From: Bacillota bacterium
Lineage (GTDB): Bacteria > Bacillota > Clostridia > Oscillospirales > Ruminococcaceae
DNA length: 38,187 nt
Assembly: GCA_023431215.1 (NCBI GenBank)
Contig: JAEYXR010000078.1
Span: forward strand, 1 to 38,187
Reading direction: 5' to 3'
The position numbers and the translations under genes are program-made. This document shows positions 1 through 8,198 of the stretch, piece by piece (within the stretch, counting starts at the first letter, position 1; every line of letters begins with the position of its first letter). The notes under the pieces were generated by a model that saw nothing but the letters and a program-made list of their open reading frames with translations, was not told the origin of the DNA and did not search any database.

Positions 1-1
1 T

Positions 2-229
2 CCCTATACCGTAGCACTGATGTCGGCCATTTCCATCCCAGACCCACAGCTGCAAAGGAAGCGCAGTCTCTTCGAGCTGGAGGGCGATATTCCCAGCCCC
101 ATCAACACCTTGGACGAAGCCTGCTCCTTTTTAGGGCGCTGCCCCTATGCCAACAAGGCCTGCAAAAACAAAATTGTCAGCTTGCAGGAGGTTGGTAAAA
201 ATCACCTTGCGACTGCGACAGTGTACTGA
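2..229 (+). CDS. Oligopeptide/dipeptide ABC transporter ATP-binding protein, C-terminal end (5' cut by window)
   Basis: Only the last 75 or so residues lie in the window; the frame is open to the left edge, so the ATPase core is off-window. The visible part has the tail features of the OppF/DppF family: a YTxAL.SAI.IPDP segment (residues from position 5), an LEGDIPSPIN segment, and a cysteine-containing RCPYA..AC motif. In this family that region follows the nucleotide-binding domain and carries conserved cysteines. The family energises uptake of peptides through a membrane permease pair. The adjacent peptidase remnants (249-1106) fit a former peptide-use locus. Whether this gene is intact upstream cannot be seen; since its neighbours are decayed it may be a pseudogene too. 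Confidence 0.8.
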   Translation, partial: PYTVALMSAISIPDPQLQRKRSLFELEGDIPSPINTLDEACSFLGRCPYANKACKNKIVSLQEVGKNHLATATVY

Positions 230-248
230 AAAGAGAGGCGGCGGCAGT

Positions 249-440
249 ATGAATTTGTATCGTGAAAAGGTGCTGCAAGCGGGTACCATCGTAGCCGAAG
301 AAGGCATAGATTTATGGATGACCATAGGCCGTAAGACTGTAATGAACAGCGACCCAGTGATTCTGCTGATTTGTCCTGTGGACTTGGCAACGAAACAGGC
401 CCCCAAATAGCCATGTTCGGCCATTTGGAGAAGTTGGTTT
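249..440 (+). pseudogene. M24-family (Xaa-Pro) peptidase, N-terminal remnant
   Basis: An ATG at 249, behind a GAGAGG ribosome site, opens a short frame that stops at 410. The peptide starts MNLYREKVLQAG and continues with EGIDLWMTIGRKTVMNSDP, which fits the N-terminal creatinase/prolidase domain of M24 Xaa-Pro peptidase relatives. After 410 similarity seems to continue in another frame (a GHLEK-like stretch near 418-435), so at least one frameshift is present. The catalytic pita-bread domain does not follow; M42 peptidase sequence does. This is a truncated, non-functional remnant. The family assignment rests on recalled motif resemblance. Confidence 0.55.
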
Positions 441-480
441 TTTGGTAAAAAAAATTACCTAGGACGGCTTTTTATTATCT

Positions 481-876
481 GGCAAGGGTGGGCGGCATGT
501 GGCCCATCTGCTGCTTTCCCAGGAGGTAACCATCACCACCCGGGGCGACAAAGAATATGTGGGTGTCATCAGCCCCCCGCCCCACGGTATGTCTCTGGAG
601 GAACGTGCCAAGGTAAAGAATGTTGAGGATATTTTTGTTAACATTGGTGTCAACGATGCTGATGCGGTCAAGGCATTGGGTATTCGGGTTGGGGACACTG
701 TAACCCCCCCGTACCCAGTTCAGAGTGCTTAACAACCCTAATTACCTTATGGGAAAACCCTGGGATGAGCGTCTGGGCGCAGCTGTAGCAACTGCTGTAC
801 TGCGCAACCTAAAAGAGCTAAACCACGAAGCAGATGTGTATGCTGTAGGTACAGTGCAGGAAGAAGTAAGCCTTAG
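481..876 (+). pseudogene. M42-family glutamyl aminopeptidase, internal fragment with frameshift
   Basis: Codons from about 481 give a stretch typical of the middle of M42 aminopeptidases: a LLLSQEVTI strand, PPPHGMSLEERAKVKNVEDI, a NIGVNDADAVKALGIRVGD block, then LMGKPWDERLGAAVA and a YAVGTVQEEV block. In M42 enzymes the GK.WD.R.G segment carries a metal-binding Asp and VQEE contains the catalytic Glu. The frame shifts once at a run of seven C at 704-710; removing one C rejoins the two halves (GDTVTP to TQFRVLNN). Neither end of the roughly 350-residue enzyme is present: about 130 residues remain. The fragment is directly flanked by M24 peptidase pieces. Confidence 0.75.
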
Positions 877-1106
877 GCTTTGGCGAGTATATGACCAACG
901 CCCACAATGGGGTCATCGGCCATCAAATTGGCATGGACTGCCACGAACTCCCCTGGCTTAACCACTCGGTGGATTTTGTGCTCCAGCCCGGCATGGTGTT
1001 TTGTACTGAGCCAAAGATGTGGTTCCCCAACGTCTGTTATATGCATGTAGAAGATATGGTATTGATTATAGCAAACAGAGCCGTATCGTTAATACAGTAT
1101 GACTAA
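876..1106 (+). pseudogene. M24-family (Xaa-Pro) peptidase, C-terminal remnant
   Basis: The frame from about 876 reads GFGEYMTNAHNGVIGHQIGMD, then CHE.PW, LQPGMVFCTEP and HVEDMVLI, ending at 1106. These are the C-terminal signatures of M24 metallopeptidases: the GHxIG histidine, the TEP glutamate and the VED glutamate that bind the metal pair. The region joins directly to the M42 fragment at about 870-880 with no start codon or ribosome site of its own, so it cannot be an intact gene. It may be the other end of the M24 gene whose N-terminus lies at 249. Confidence 0.7.
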
Positions 1107-1222
1107 CGACAATTTGAGATGTAGCATCAATGTTAAAATTATAATAAGCAGCAAAAATATTAATTTAATAACACTTTGAATTTACACCGTCTGGATTTGG
1201 TTAGTCAAAGTCTTTTGCAACA

Positions 1223-1263
1223 CACATGCCTGGCCCCAATGATACATTGAGACCAGGCATGTG
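1223..1263. terminator. Strong hairpin closing the 1296-6889 operon
   Basis: An 11-bp perfect stem (1223-1233 with 1253-1263, CACATGCCTGG arm) lies just past the stop of the minus-strand binding-protein gene. There is no clean U run on the minus-strand side, so it may act mainly as a 3' stabiliser. The plus-strand side is followed by an AT-rich stretch. The position, right at the operon end, supports a terminator role. Confidence 0.5.
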
Positions 1264-1295
1264 ATATTATTATTAAAAATTCTTTTTGATACTAT

Positions 1296-2306
1296 TTAGT
1301 TCCATTTCAGGTAATTGCTTGCATTGCTAGATTCCACCACTTCACAGGCAGTATAAATAATCTCATCAACCTTTTCTCCAGCCAAATGCTTCATTGCATA
1401 TTCTACAGACATTTTACCCATGGTGGCAGGCAGCTGGGCAATTGTTGCATCAATAACACCATCAATAATTGCCTGAGCACCGTCGGGAGAGCCGTCAAAG
1501 CCGCAGATGGTTACCTGCTCAGATTTTCCGGCAGCCTGAACAGCTTGTCCTGCTCCCTGTGCCATTTGGTCGTCGCAGCAGAAAATACCGGCAATGTCAG
1601 GGTATGCGGTAAGGAAGTTTTCTGCAACAGACATAGAAGTGGACATATCACCATTGCCGTAGTCACTGGTAACAACTTCTATGTTATTAAACTTCTTGAT
1701 GGTATCCATAAATCCGTTAAACCGTTCTGTAGTTGCCTGATTTCCGGCAAATCCATCAATAACAGCAACTTTACCATTCACATTTTTACCAAACCACTCT
1801 GCTGCCAGACAGCCGCCATCATAGTTGTTGGTTCCTATGTAAGAGATATATTTACTTTCATCTGCACCGGAGTCTACTAGGAAAACTGCAATTCCTTTTT
1901 CAGCAGCACTGTCAATAACGCTGGCCAAAGCAGTAGCATCGTTGGGGATAAGAATTAAAACGTCAACGCCTTCACTGATGAAGGCTTCACAGATGCTAAT
2001 CTGCTTATCTACTTCTGTAGAAGCATCGGGCGCGTTGCACTTAAAGGTAAATCCATTGGCAACTGCTGCTTCCTCAATAGCATCTTTTACTGCCACAAAG
2101 TAAGGGTTTCCAAGCTGTTTGGGTACAAAAGCAATCGTTTTTCCTGTTCCTGGTAATTTTTCGTCAGAGCCTGTAGAGGAATCTGTTTGGGAAGGTGCGG
2201 AAGATGCAGAAGGTGCAGAGCTTGCTGCTGAGCCACCGCAGCCCACAAGAGATGTCATTAACATAAGAGACGCCAAAAAGAGTGCAATAAGTTTATTCGC
2301 TTTCAT
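1296..2306 (-). CDS. Sugar ABC transporter substrate-binding lipoprotein (RbsB-like, type 1 periplasmic-binding fold)
   Basis: A 336-residue protein with a lipoprotein signal: positive N-terminus, hydrophobic stretch, and lipobox ending in Cys23 (LVGCGG). A Ser/Ala-rich linker follows, then a periplasmic-binding-protein fold: KTIAFVPKQLGNPYF near the start, a DVLILIPNDATAL segment, GTNNYDGG, and a late GFDGSPDGAQAI segment. These are the landmarks of the ribose/galactose-binding group (peripla_BP_4). It should capture a monosaccharide or related small ligand outside the membrane and deliver it to the adjacent permease/ATPase. It is the last gene of its operon, 41 bases after the permease, with a near-perfect AAGGAGG ribosome site. 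The exact ligand is not deducible. Confidence 0.9.
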   Translation of the reverse strand: MKANKLIALFLASLMLMTSLVGCGGSAASSAPSASSAPSQTDSSTGSDEKLPGTGKTIAFVPKQLGNPYFVAVKDAIEEAAVANGFTFKCNAPDASTEVDKQISICEAFISEGVDVLILIPNDATALASVIDSAAEKGIAVFLVDSGADESKYISYIGTNNYDGGCLAAEWFGKNVNGKVAVIDGFAGNQATTERFNGFMDTIKKFNNIEVVTSDYGNGDMSTSMSVAENFLTAYPDIAGIFCCDDQMAQGAGQAVQAAGKSEQVTICGFDGSPDGAQAIIDGVIDATIAQLPATMGKMSVEYAMKHLAGEKVDEIIYTACEVVESSNASNYLKWN

Positions 2307-2347
2307 TGTTTTTCCTCCTTTATTTTTATGAGTTAATCACTCATAAC

Positions 2348-3334
2348 TTATTTGTTTGCGGCCATACGACGACGTGTTACATCCAATGCAACAGCCAATA
2401 CGATGATTAGTCCTACTACTATTTTGGTAAAGTAACTGCCAACGCCAAGCAGAACCAATCCATTCCTGATGATAGCAATGATGATTGCGCCAATAAGCGT
2501 GCCAAAGACACCGCCTTCTCCACCTGCCTGGCTTGTGCCGCCAACAACAGCTGCTGCAATTGCTTCCATCTCATAACTCTCACCAGCTGTTGGTTGTGCC
2601 GCGGTTAGACGCGCCAAATATACAATGGCAGCAATACCAACACAAGCAGCGGAAAGAGTATAAACCATAACTGTTGTTTTATTAACCTTTACACCGGACA
2701 GTTCTGCAGAAACCTTATTGGAACCAACCGCAAAAATGTTTCGGCCTGATGCAGTGTAGGTTAAAAACAGCATGGCCAGTACACCCACCAAAATAAAAAC
2801 ATAGACAGGAAAAGGAATACCAAATAAAAAGCCTTGGCCAATGAATTTAAAAGCATCGTGACCTTTGAAAGATACTTGGGTTGAATTGGTAATGTATAGG
2901 GTAAAACCGCGTACCATGTATAAGGAACCAAGGGTCATGATAAATGGCGGAAGCTTTACATAGGCAATGGCAACACCATTGATAAAGCCAACCACTGCAC
3001 CGCTCACCACTGAAACAATCATTGCCAGCCACATGTTTCCCGTAGCATTGAGAGTCATACATCCTGTAACACAGCACATTGCTAAGACAGAACCCTGAGA
3101 CAGGTCAACACCACCGGTCAAAAGTACAAATGTCATACCTGTTGCCATAATTGCATAAACCGATGCTTGCCGAAGCACATTCATAATATTGTCTGGCGTT
3201 AAAAATTTATCGGTTGTTAAAGAAAGCAAAATTACAATCACTGCCAAAGGTAAAAGTGCGCTAAATCCGGGCACGCGGGATAATGTTTTTATAAAGCTAT
3301 TTTCTTTAAGCCTGTTTCGTAAAGCAGTAATCAT
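2348..3334 (-). CDS. Sugar ABC transporter permease (RbsC-like, BPD_transp_2 family)
   Basis: A hydrophobic 328-residue membrane protein with about eight to ten membrane segments and RbsC-type landmarks: MATGMTFVLLTGGVDLSQGSV in the first third, LPPFIMTLG and a GG.GGVFGTLIGA segment late. It forms the channel of the CUT2-type importer with the ATPase at 3306-4841 and the binding protein at 1296-2306. The frame is open to 3352, but I chose the ATG at 3334 because a GGGAGG ribosome site (3340-3345) sits five bases upstream. That start lies inside the ATPase gene (29-base overlap), so translation is probably coupled. Confidence 0.9.
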   Translation of the reverse strand: MITALRNRLKENSFIKTLSRVPGFSALLPLAVIVILLSLTTDKFLTPDNIMNVLRQASVYAIMATGMTFVLLTGGVDLSQGSVLAMCCVTGCMTLNATGNMWLAMIVSVVSGAVVGFINGVAIAYVKLPPFIMTLGSLYMVRGFTLYITNSTQVSFKGHDAFKFIGQGFLFGIPFPVYVFILVGVLAMLFLTYTASGRNIFAVGSNKVSAELSGVKVNKTTVMVYTLSAACVGIAAIVYLARLTAAQPTAGESYEMEAIAAAVVGGTSQAGGEGGVFGTLIGAIIIAIIRNGLVLLGVGSYFTKIVVGLIIVLAVALDVTRRRMAANK

Positions 3335-4841
3335 CTTGTCCTCCCATTGCATAATACATGATGTTCTCTTGGGTCGCCTCGGACCTTGGCAGCGTCTTTA
3401 CGAGAGACCCTTCATGGAAAATAGCGATTCGGTCGCATACACCCAAAATTTCAGGTAACTCGGAAGATATGACGATAACCGCATTCCCGTTTTCTGCCAG
3501 CTCGTTTATAATTGTGTATATTTCACTTTTGGCTCCAACGTCAATTCCACGTGTTGGCTCATCAAAAATATACACTTTAGAACCTGCATTGAGCCATTTT
3601 GCAAAAACAACCTTCTGTTGGTTGCCTCCTGAAAGATATTTTACCTCTCTTTCGATGCTGGGAGCTTTAATTTTCAGCTTTTCAACATATCCCTCAACCA
3701 GTTTTCTCTCTTTTTTAAAGTTTAGATAACCGCGAGTCTTAATGCTTTCCAAGGATGCCGAAACCGTATTCCAGCAAACGGACTTTTGCAAAAACAATCC
3801 TTCTTCTTTTCGGTTTTCTGTCAAAAAGCCTATTCCGGATTGGATTGCATTGTGAGGGTTTTGAATATTGAGTTCCTTACCCTCCAGATAAATTTGTCCT
3901 TCGGTCTTTTTTAGTACACCAAATATCGCCTTTGCAGTCTCGGTTCTACCGGCTCCCACCAGACCGGAAAATCCTAATACTTCTCCGCTTCGAACTGTAA
4001 AGCTGACGTTTTTTACCAACTTGGCTGCGCTAAGGTTCTTTACCTCAAAAATGACATCTCCCTGGCTGGCATGACGTTGCGGATAAACCTGATCTAGAGA
4101 ACGTCCAACGATGTAGGTAATAATCTCGCTGACATCTATCTTTTTAACATCTTCAATACTGGCAACATATTTGCCATCTCTTAAAACTGTACCGCCATTA
4201 CCAATTTCCTTAATTTCTTCCATTCGGTGAGAAATGTAGATAAAGGTTACTCCTTTTTGCTGCATACGCTTAATAATCTCAAACAGCTTGGTAATTTCCT
4301 TGTCTGATAAGGACGAGGTTGGTTCATCCAGAATAACAATCTGTGGATCCTGTGAAAACATCTTAACAATTTCTACTATCTGCTGTTCGGCAACCGACAG
4401 CTGCCTAATTTTTATTTTAGGATCCAGGTTAACTCCAAGCCGTTCTCCCCATTCCACAGTCTGCTCATACATCTTTTTATAATCAATAAAACCGCCTTTT
4501 TTACGGGGTTCTCTTGTTAAAAAAATATTTTCAGCCACCGACATATGGGGAATTAAGCTATTTTCCTGAAATACAGTTCCGATACGAAGGCTGCGTGCTT
4601 GACGAATGTCTGCTACATTTACCTTGTTGCCATTTACAAAAACTTCTCCTGAATCGGCATGTAAAACACCTGTCAAAATCTTGATGATGGTTGATTTGCC
4701 TGCACCGTTTTCTCCTAACAGACAATGCACCTCACCCTTTTTTATTCGAAAGGAAACATCATCCAATGCTTTAATTCCGGAAAAAGCCTTGGTAATATTC
4801 TTAAATTCTACAATAGGGATATCATTTTTATTTTGCTGCAA
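3306..4841 (-). CDS. Sugar ABC transporter ATP-binding protein with two ATPase domains (RbsA/MglA-like)
   Basis: A 511-residue protein with two ABC cassettes in tandem, the hallmark of RbsA/MglA/XylG. The first has Walker A GENGAGKST (about residues 44-52) and Walker B IVILDEPTSSLS. The second has a degenerate P-loop GLVGAGRTE, the signature LSGGNQQKV and a FDEPTRGID Walker B. Loss of the lysine in the second P-loop is normal for this family. It powers the permease at 2348-3334. The start is a TTG at 4841 with GAGGGGG ribosome site about nine bases upstream; no ATG lies nearby in a better position. It is third in the operon, 33 bases after the amidohydrolase gene. Confidence 0.93.
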   Translation of the reverse strand: MQQNKNDIPIVEFKNITKAFSGIKALDDVSFRIKKGEVHCLLGENGAGKSTIIKILTGVLHADSGEVFVNGNKVNVADIRQARSLRIGTVFQENSLIPHMSVAENIFLTREPRKKGGFIDYKKMYEQTVEWGERLGVNLDPKIKIRQLSVAEQQIVEIVKMFSQDPQIVILDEPTSSLSDKEITKLFEIIKRMQQKGVTFIYISHRMEEIKEIGNGGTVLRDGKYVASIEDVKKIDVSEIITYIVGRSLDQVYPQRHASQGDVIFEVKNLSAAKLVKNVSFTVRSGEVLGFSGLVGAGRTETAKAIFGVLKKTEGQIYLEGKELNIQNPHNAIQSGIGFLTENRKEEGLFLQKSVCWNTVSASLESIKTRGYLNFKKERKLVEGYVEKLKIKAPSIEREVKYLSGGNQQKVVFAKWLNAGSKVYIFDEPTRGIDVGAKSEIYTIINELAENGNAVIVISSELPEILGVCDRIAIFHEGSLVKTLPRSEATQENIMYYAMGGQDDYCFTKQA

Positions 4842-4874
4842 GATTGTACACCCCCTCTTTACTTAACAGAAGCC

Positions 4875-5822
4875 TTATTGACCAAACCAAACCTTGTCGG
4901 CAGTTTTGCCAAGTAAGTTTTCCATTTCATCATCAGTAAGGAAGTCGCAATAATTTACAACACAATCAATATGCTGCTTGTAGGTGCAAGCTACCAAAAC
5001 GGTAGGCATGTCAGTTCCCCACATTACCCTGTCAATAGCACCCTGCTGTTTGGCTTCTCTCAGAACATCTGTCATCAAAGGCCACGGATACTCTTCTCCG
5101 GCATGAGTTGCTAACATAGGAATACCCGAACAATCGAAATAAACATTTTTATTGTGCTCCAATATAGACAGGGTCTTTTTCAAGCTATCAAGATTCCCCT
5201 TCTCCTTGGGATCCCAAAGCCTGCTGACACCCATATGAGGCAGGATGATTTTCATGTCAGGATATCTTTTTGCAACTTCCAACATATCCTCAATTGGGAA
5301 ATCGTGAGGGCCATCGCCCCAGCCCAAATCCATCATGAAGTATGCATTGTATTTCATAATCTCTTCAAATACAAACTGGTTTTCTAAGGCAAGCATATCA
5401 AAGGGAATATCCGGAGCCTCGAACTTCAGTCCTTTATACTTATATTGGCCCAGACAAAGCTCTGCTGTTTCCAGGTATGATGCCTTGTCCTGAGGATTAG
5501 GAATTCCCACGGTAGCATAACGGTCAGGATTATTTGCAATAATGTCATTGATATATTCGTATTGCTCACCATAGCAAGGTGTTTGCAGCAATACAACCTT
5601 ATCAAAACCGAATAATTTCTCATAGGTTTGCATCACTTCTATCCGACAGCTACAGTCGGTCATTTCAGGCGGCAAAAATTGAATCTCTTCTTCGCCTATC
5701 TGTACGCGGCCATTGCCAACGGGAATCACCTTTTTTGTGTCGAAGCGTCTGCCATGAATTTTTTGCCATACATGTCCATGAGCTTCAATAAAGAGCATGT
5801 CTTTTCCTCTGATGCGAATCAT
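4875..5822 (-). CDS. Amidohydrolase-family (amidohydro_2) metal-dependent hydrolase or decarboxylase
   Basis: A 315-residue TIM-barrel protein of the amidohydrolase_2 group (COG2159-like). Visible features are an HxH pair near the N-terminus (His15, His17), a KGLKFEAPD strand, IILPHMG with a candidate metal-ligand His, and a late GTDMP motif whose Asp is the usual final metal ligand. Family members include lactonases, decarboxylases such as ACMSD, and dicarboxylate lactone hydrolases. Being in a sugar ABC operon favours hydrolysis of a lactone or a sugar derivative, but this is inference. The ATG at 5822 is preceded by AAGGAGA with about eight bases spacing; an internal ATG at 5798 has a weaker site. 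Confidence 0.75.
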   Translation of the reverse strand: MIRIRGKDMLFIEAHGHVWQKIHGRRFDTKKVIPVGNGRVQIGEEEIQFLPPEMTDCSCRIEVMQTYEKLFGFDKVVLLQTPCYGEQYEYINDIIANNPDRYATVGIPNPQDKASYLETAELCLGQYKYKGLKFEAPDIPFDMLALENQFVFEEIMKYNAYFMMDLGWGDGPHDFPIEDMLEVAKRYPDMKIILPHMGVSRLWDPKEKGNLDSLKKTLSILEHNKNVYFDCSGIPMLATHAGEEYPWPLMTDVLREAKQQGAIDRVMWGTDMPTVLVACTYKQHIDCVVNYCDFLTDDEMENLLGKTADKVWFGQ

Positions 5823-5842
5823 AAAGTGTCTCTCCTTACAAT

Positions 5843-6889
5843 TTAATTAATATTACAAGTAGAATTACGTTGTACATATTCATATGGAAGTACAATATTC
5901 TGTTCTGTGAGCTTTTTATTCTCAATCATCTGCGCCAAAAGCTTAAGACCGCTTTTCCCTATTTCATATTTGGGCTGACATATTGTAGTTAAAGAGGGAT
6001 TTACAATATTAGCCAAATAGATATCATCAAATCCGGCAATACTCATATCCTGTGGTATGCGAACTCCTTTTGAAACTGCATATTTAATGCATTCAATGGC
6101 ACCCATGTCACTTCCTGCATTAAAGAGCGCGGTAAACTTGATACGACTTTGCAGCATCGCTTCCATTTGTTGAGGAATATCAGTAAAATCCATCTGATTA
6201 CTTTTAAATGAAGCAGGAGTTAAATTGTATTTATTCATGGCATCATAATAGCCACGGCAGCGTTCTTCAACAATGTGCAACGAAAGATGCGGTTCAAACA
6301 AAGCAATGTTTTTATGGCCTGCCTCAATAAGTTTTTCTGTCATACAGTAGCCTGCTTTGTAGTTATCAATTCCTACATAGGGACAAATGGGGGCTTCATC
6401 ATAACGGTCCAAGCAAACTACAGGAATATCAAGAGACATTAAACGTTTAATCAATTCTTTTTCACGCTGTTTATCCTGTGGATGGGTGGAGTACACACCA
6501 CATAATGCTACACCGGCAACTCGCATCCCAATTAGTGTCTCTATGAAAAATTCTTCCCGGTCAATATCATTACGAGAATTTAGTAGTACAACATTATAAC
6601 CTAACGTATTGGCATGATTGGAAAAACCACAAGTTACTTCAGGGTAAAACTGATTCATTAGGTCAGGAATAATAAGTCCAAGGATCGTTGGGTTTTTGCC
6701 TCTCATCTGCTGTGCATAGCTAGCTGGCCGATATTGCAGCTCCTGAGCTGCATCCATCACACGTTTTCTGGTAGTAGCAGATACCCTTCTGCTATCTGTT
6801 GTATTCAGTACAATAGATGCCGTGGCTATGGAGACCTTGGCTTTTGCTGCAACATCTTCAAGTTTTACTATTGCTACCTTCTTATCCAC
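5843..6889 (-). CDS. LacI-family transcriptional regulator of the sugar ABC operon
   Basis: About 348 residues. The N-terminal helix-turn-helix reads KLEDVAAKAKVSIATASIVLN, followed by the hinge region ending in LQYRPASYA, then a ligand-binding domain related to periplasmic sugar-binding proteins (ILGLIIPDLMNQFY, GIDNYKAGY, IAGFDDIYLANIV). The recognition helix has ASIVLN where many members have VSRVLN. Two starts are possible: TTG at 6895, too close to the GAGGGG ribosome site, and GTG at 6889 with about nine bases spacing, which I chose. It is the first gene of the operon, 20 bases ahead of the amidohydrolase, and two palindromic operators lie upstream, so it probably represses its own operon until a sugar-like inducer binds. 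Confidence 0.9.
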   Translation of the reverse strand: MDKKVAIVKLEDVAAKAKVSIATASIVLNTTDSRRVSATTRKRVMDAAQELQYRPASYAQQMRGKNPTILGLIIPDLMNQFYPEVTCGFSNHANTLGYNVVLLNSRNDIDREEFFIETLIGMRVAGVALCGVYSTHPQDKQREKELIKRLMSLDIPVVCLDRYDEAPICPYVGIDNYKAGYCMTEKLIEAGHKNIALFEPHLSLHIVEERCRGYYDAMNKYNLTPASFKSNQMDFTDIPQQMEAMLQSRIKFTALFNAGSDMGAIECIKYAVSKGVRIPQDMSIAGFDDIYLANIVNPSLTTICQPKYEIGKSGLKLLAQMIENKKLTEQNIVLPYEYVQRNSTCNIN

Positions 6890-6906
6890 AAACAATCACC
6901 CCTCCA

Positions 6907-6920
6907 GTTAAACGTTTAAC
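6907..6920. promoter_or_regulatory. LacI-type operator O2 (leader-proximal)
   Basis: A perfect 14-bp palindrome GTTAAACGTTTAAC with the central CG typical of LacI-family operators. It sits just upstream of the ribosome site of the regulator gene, about 55 bases downstream of the predicted -10. It is identical to the core of O1 at 7010-7023. Confidence 0.8.
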
Positions 6921-6975
6921 CTTATAAATCATATCTTCTTTTCTTACAATCTATTACTCAAAGGCTATTACCATT

Positions 6976-7004
6976 TATAAATATTTAGTTCAATATTTCG
7001 TCAA
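6976..7004 (-). promoter_or_regulatory. Predicted promoter of the LacI/sugar ABC operon
   Basis: On the minus strand a TTGACG -35 (6999-7004) and TTTATA -10 (6976-6981) are separated by 17 bases. The -35 touches the extended operator O1 at 7003-7030, so repressor binding there should block RNA polymerase. Confidence 0.65.
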
Positions 7005-7030
7005 CTTAGGTTAAACGTTTAACTTAAGTT
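7003..7030. promoter_or_regulatory. LacI-type operator O1 (upstream, extended palindrome)
   Basis: A 28-bp palindrome with one mismatched pair, centred between 7016 and 7017, containing the same 14-bp core (7010-7023) as O2. It overlaps the first bases of the predicted -35. The two cores are 103 bases apart, close to ten helical turns, which suits looping by a tetrameric repressor. Confidence 0.78.
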
Positions 7031-7306
7031 GCAAAAATAAACAACAAACAAAAAGTTTGTTTACAAAATTTATTATAATTAAATAATTTAGATTGTCAAT
7101 ATCTTAACTAGTATTTTGTAACTTGTATTAAATATTTTTTATATTTTTGTTTTAATTGTATACTAAACATTTTATTTTCGCCTTGATTTTACCTATAATA
7201 TTATTCCGTAAGATTAATATACACCTATATCCAACATTGACTATTTTCTGTAATCTTGTAAATATCTGCCGTTATTAACAATAAACACCTCTACCCTTCG
7301 CTAACC

Positions 7307-7341
7307 AAACAGAAGAGCACCAAAAAGGTGCTCTTCTGTTT
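7307..7341. terminator. Terminator-like hairpin after the TRAP operon
   Basis: A perfect 15-bp stem (7307-7321 with 7327-7341) with a five-A loop. It lies about 170 bases beyond the stop of the minus-strand epimerase gene and before the next operon's promoter. The arms carry terminal A and T runs that can supply part of a U tract on either strand. The rest of the gap (7031-7509) is AT-rich with no convincing coding sequence. Confidence 0.7.
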
Positions 7342-7509
7342 AGTTTGATTAGAAAAATATGTTACAGCCAAGACTGCTATGACACAAATCTTTTATGCAC
7401 TTAGGCATCAACCATAATCAATGAAACCCACTTTAGGTATGATTTAAGAGTTCTTCACGTTGAGTTTGCATAGGATAAAACCCTTTTTAGTGGGTAGTAC
7501 CAAATTGGA

Positions 7510-8193
7510 TTATTGTCTAATATACTGTGTCATTTCTTTTTGAAAGCGCTGGCATGCACTTGTCAGCCCATCAGGCTGATGAAATACGGTATAAATTCCG
7601 GTAATTAGGATATCTGCACCCAAAGAGACGCTTTTTGCAGAATTTTCATAATCAATTCCACCATCCACCGAAATTAAAAAGTCTTGACCGGAGGCAGCAC
7701 GCAAAGCACATAGCTGTTCCAGTCTTCCAATGGCGTCAGGCATAAAGCGTTGTCCGGCAAAGCCCGGCTCAACAGACATCAAAACAACGTAATCACAATA
7801 ATTAACAAGGGGTTCCAACATTGTGATAGGTTGAGACGGATTGAGGATAACTCCGGCTTTCATACCACTGCATCTAATTTGTTCCAGTAGGCGGCGCGAA
7901 AAATTGGTACTATCTAAATGAAAGCTAAGATAATCCGCTCCGCTTTCAGCCATTTTTGAAACATAATCGAAAGGGTTTGTCACCATCAAATGAACATCCA
8001 GAGTAAGCTGGGGATATTTTTGACGAATAGACTTGATAAAAGAGACTGGAAAAAGAAGATTGGGTACATAATGCCCATCAGCCAAATCAATATGAACAAA
8101 GCTGACGCCGCCTGCTATCAGTTGGTCTATCTCATCCGCCATATGCATCAGATTACAGTTGGCCAATGATGGTGCGTTGATTATCTGGCGCAT
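7510..8193 (-). CDS. Ribulose-phosphate 3-epimerase family protein (possibly a ketohexose-6-phosphate epimerase)
   Basis: A 227-residue TIM-barrel protein with the epimerase motifs: an early APSLANCN segment, FVHIDLADGHYVPN (metal-binding His and catalytic Asp), DVHLMV, SVEPGFAGQRF (phosphate loop), and SVDGGI with the second catalytic Asp. The family interconverts ribulose-5-phosphate and xylulose-5-phosphate; relatives such as AlsE act on allulose-6-phosphate. SVEPGFAG differs slightly from the common TVNPGFGG. I chose the ATG at 8193 because the GGGAAG ribosome site is eight bases upstream; the ATG at 8199, overlapping the aldolase stop, would leave two. It is the last gene of the TRAP operon and could channel a sugar-phosphate product into the pentose-phosphate pathway. 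Confidence 0.88.
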   Translation of the reverse strand: MRQIINAPSLANCNLMHMADEIDQLIAGGVSFVHIDLADGHYVPNLLFPVSFIKSIRQKYPQLTLDVHLMVTNPFDYVSKMAESGADYLSFHLDSTNFSRRLLEQIRCSGMKAGVILNPSQPITMLEPLVNYCDYVVLMSVEPGFAGQRFMPDAIGRLEQLCALRAASGQDFLISVDGGIDYENSAKSVSLGADILITGIYTVFHQPDGLTSACQRFQKEMTQYIRQ

Positions 8194-8198
8194 GTTCA

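Noticed and set aside
1386..1880. 164-codon plus-strand ORF
   Set aside because: It is fully antisense to the well-supported binding-protein gene and has no domain-like composition or ribosome site.
7043..7061. Small hairpin with A-loop (AACAAAC/GTTTGTT) upstream of the LacI promoter
   Set aside because: Only seven AT-rich pairs in a very AT-rich region; chance occurrence is likely.
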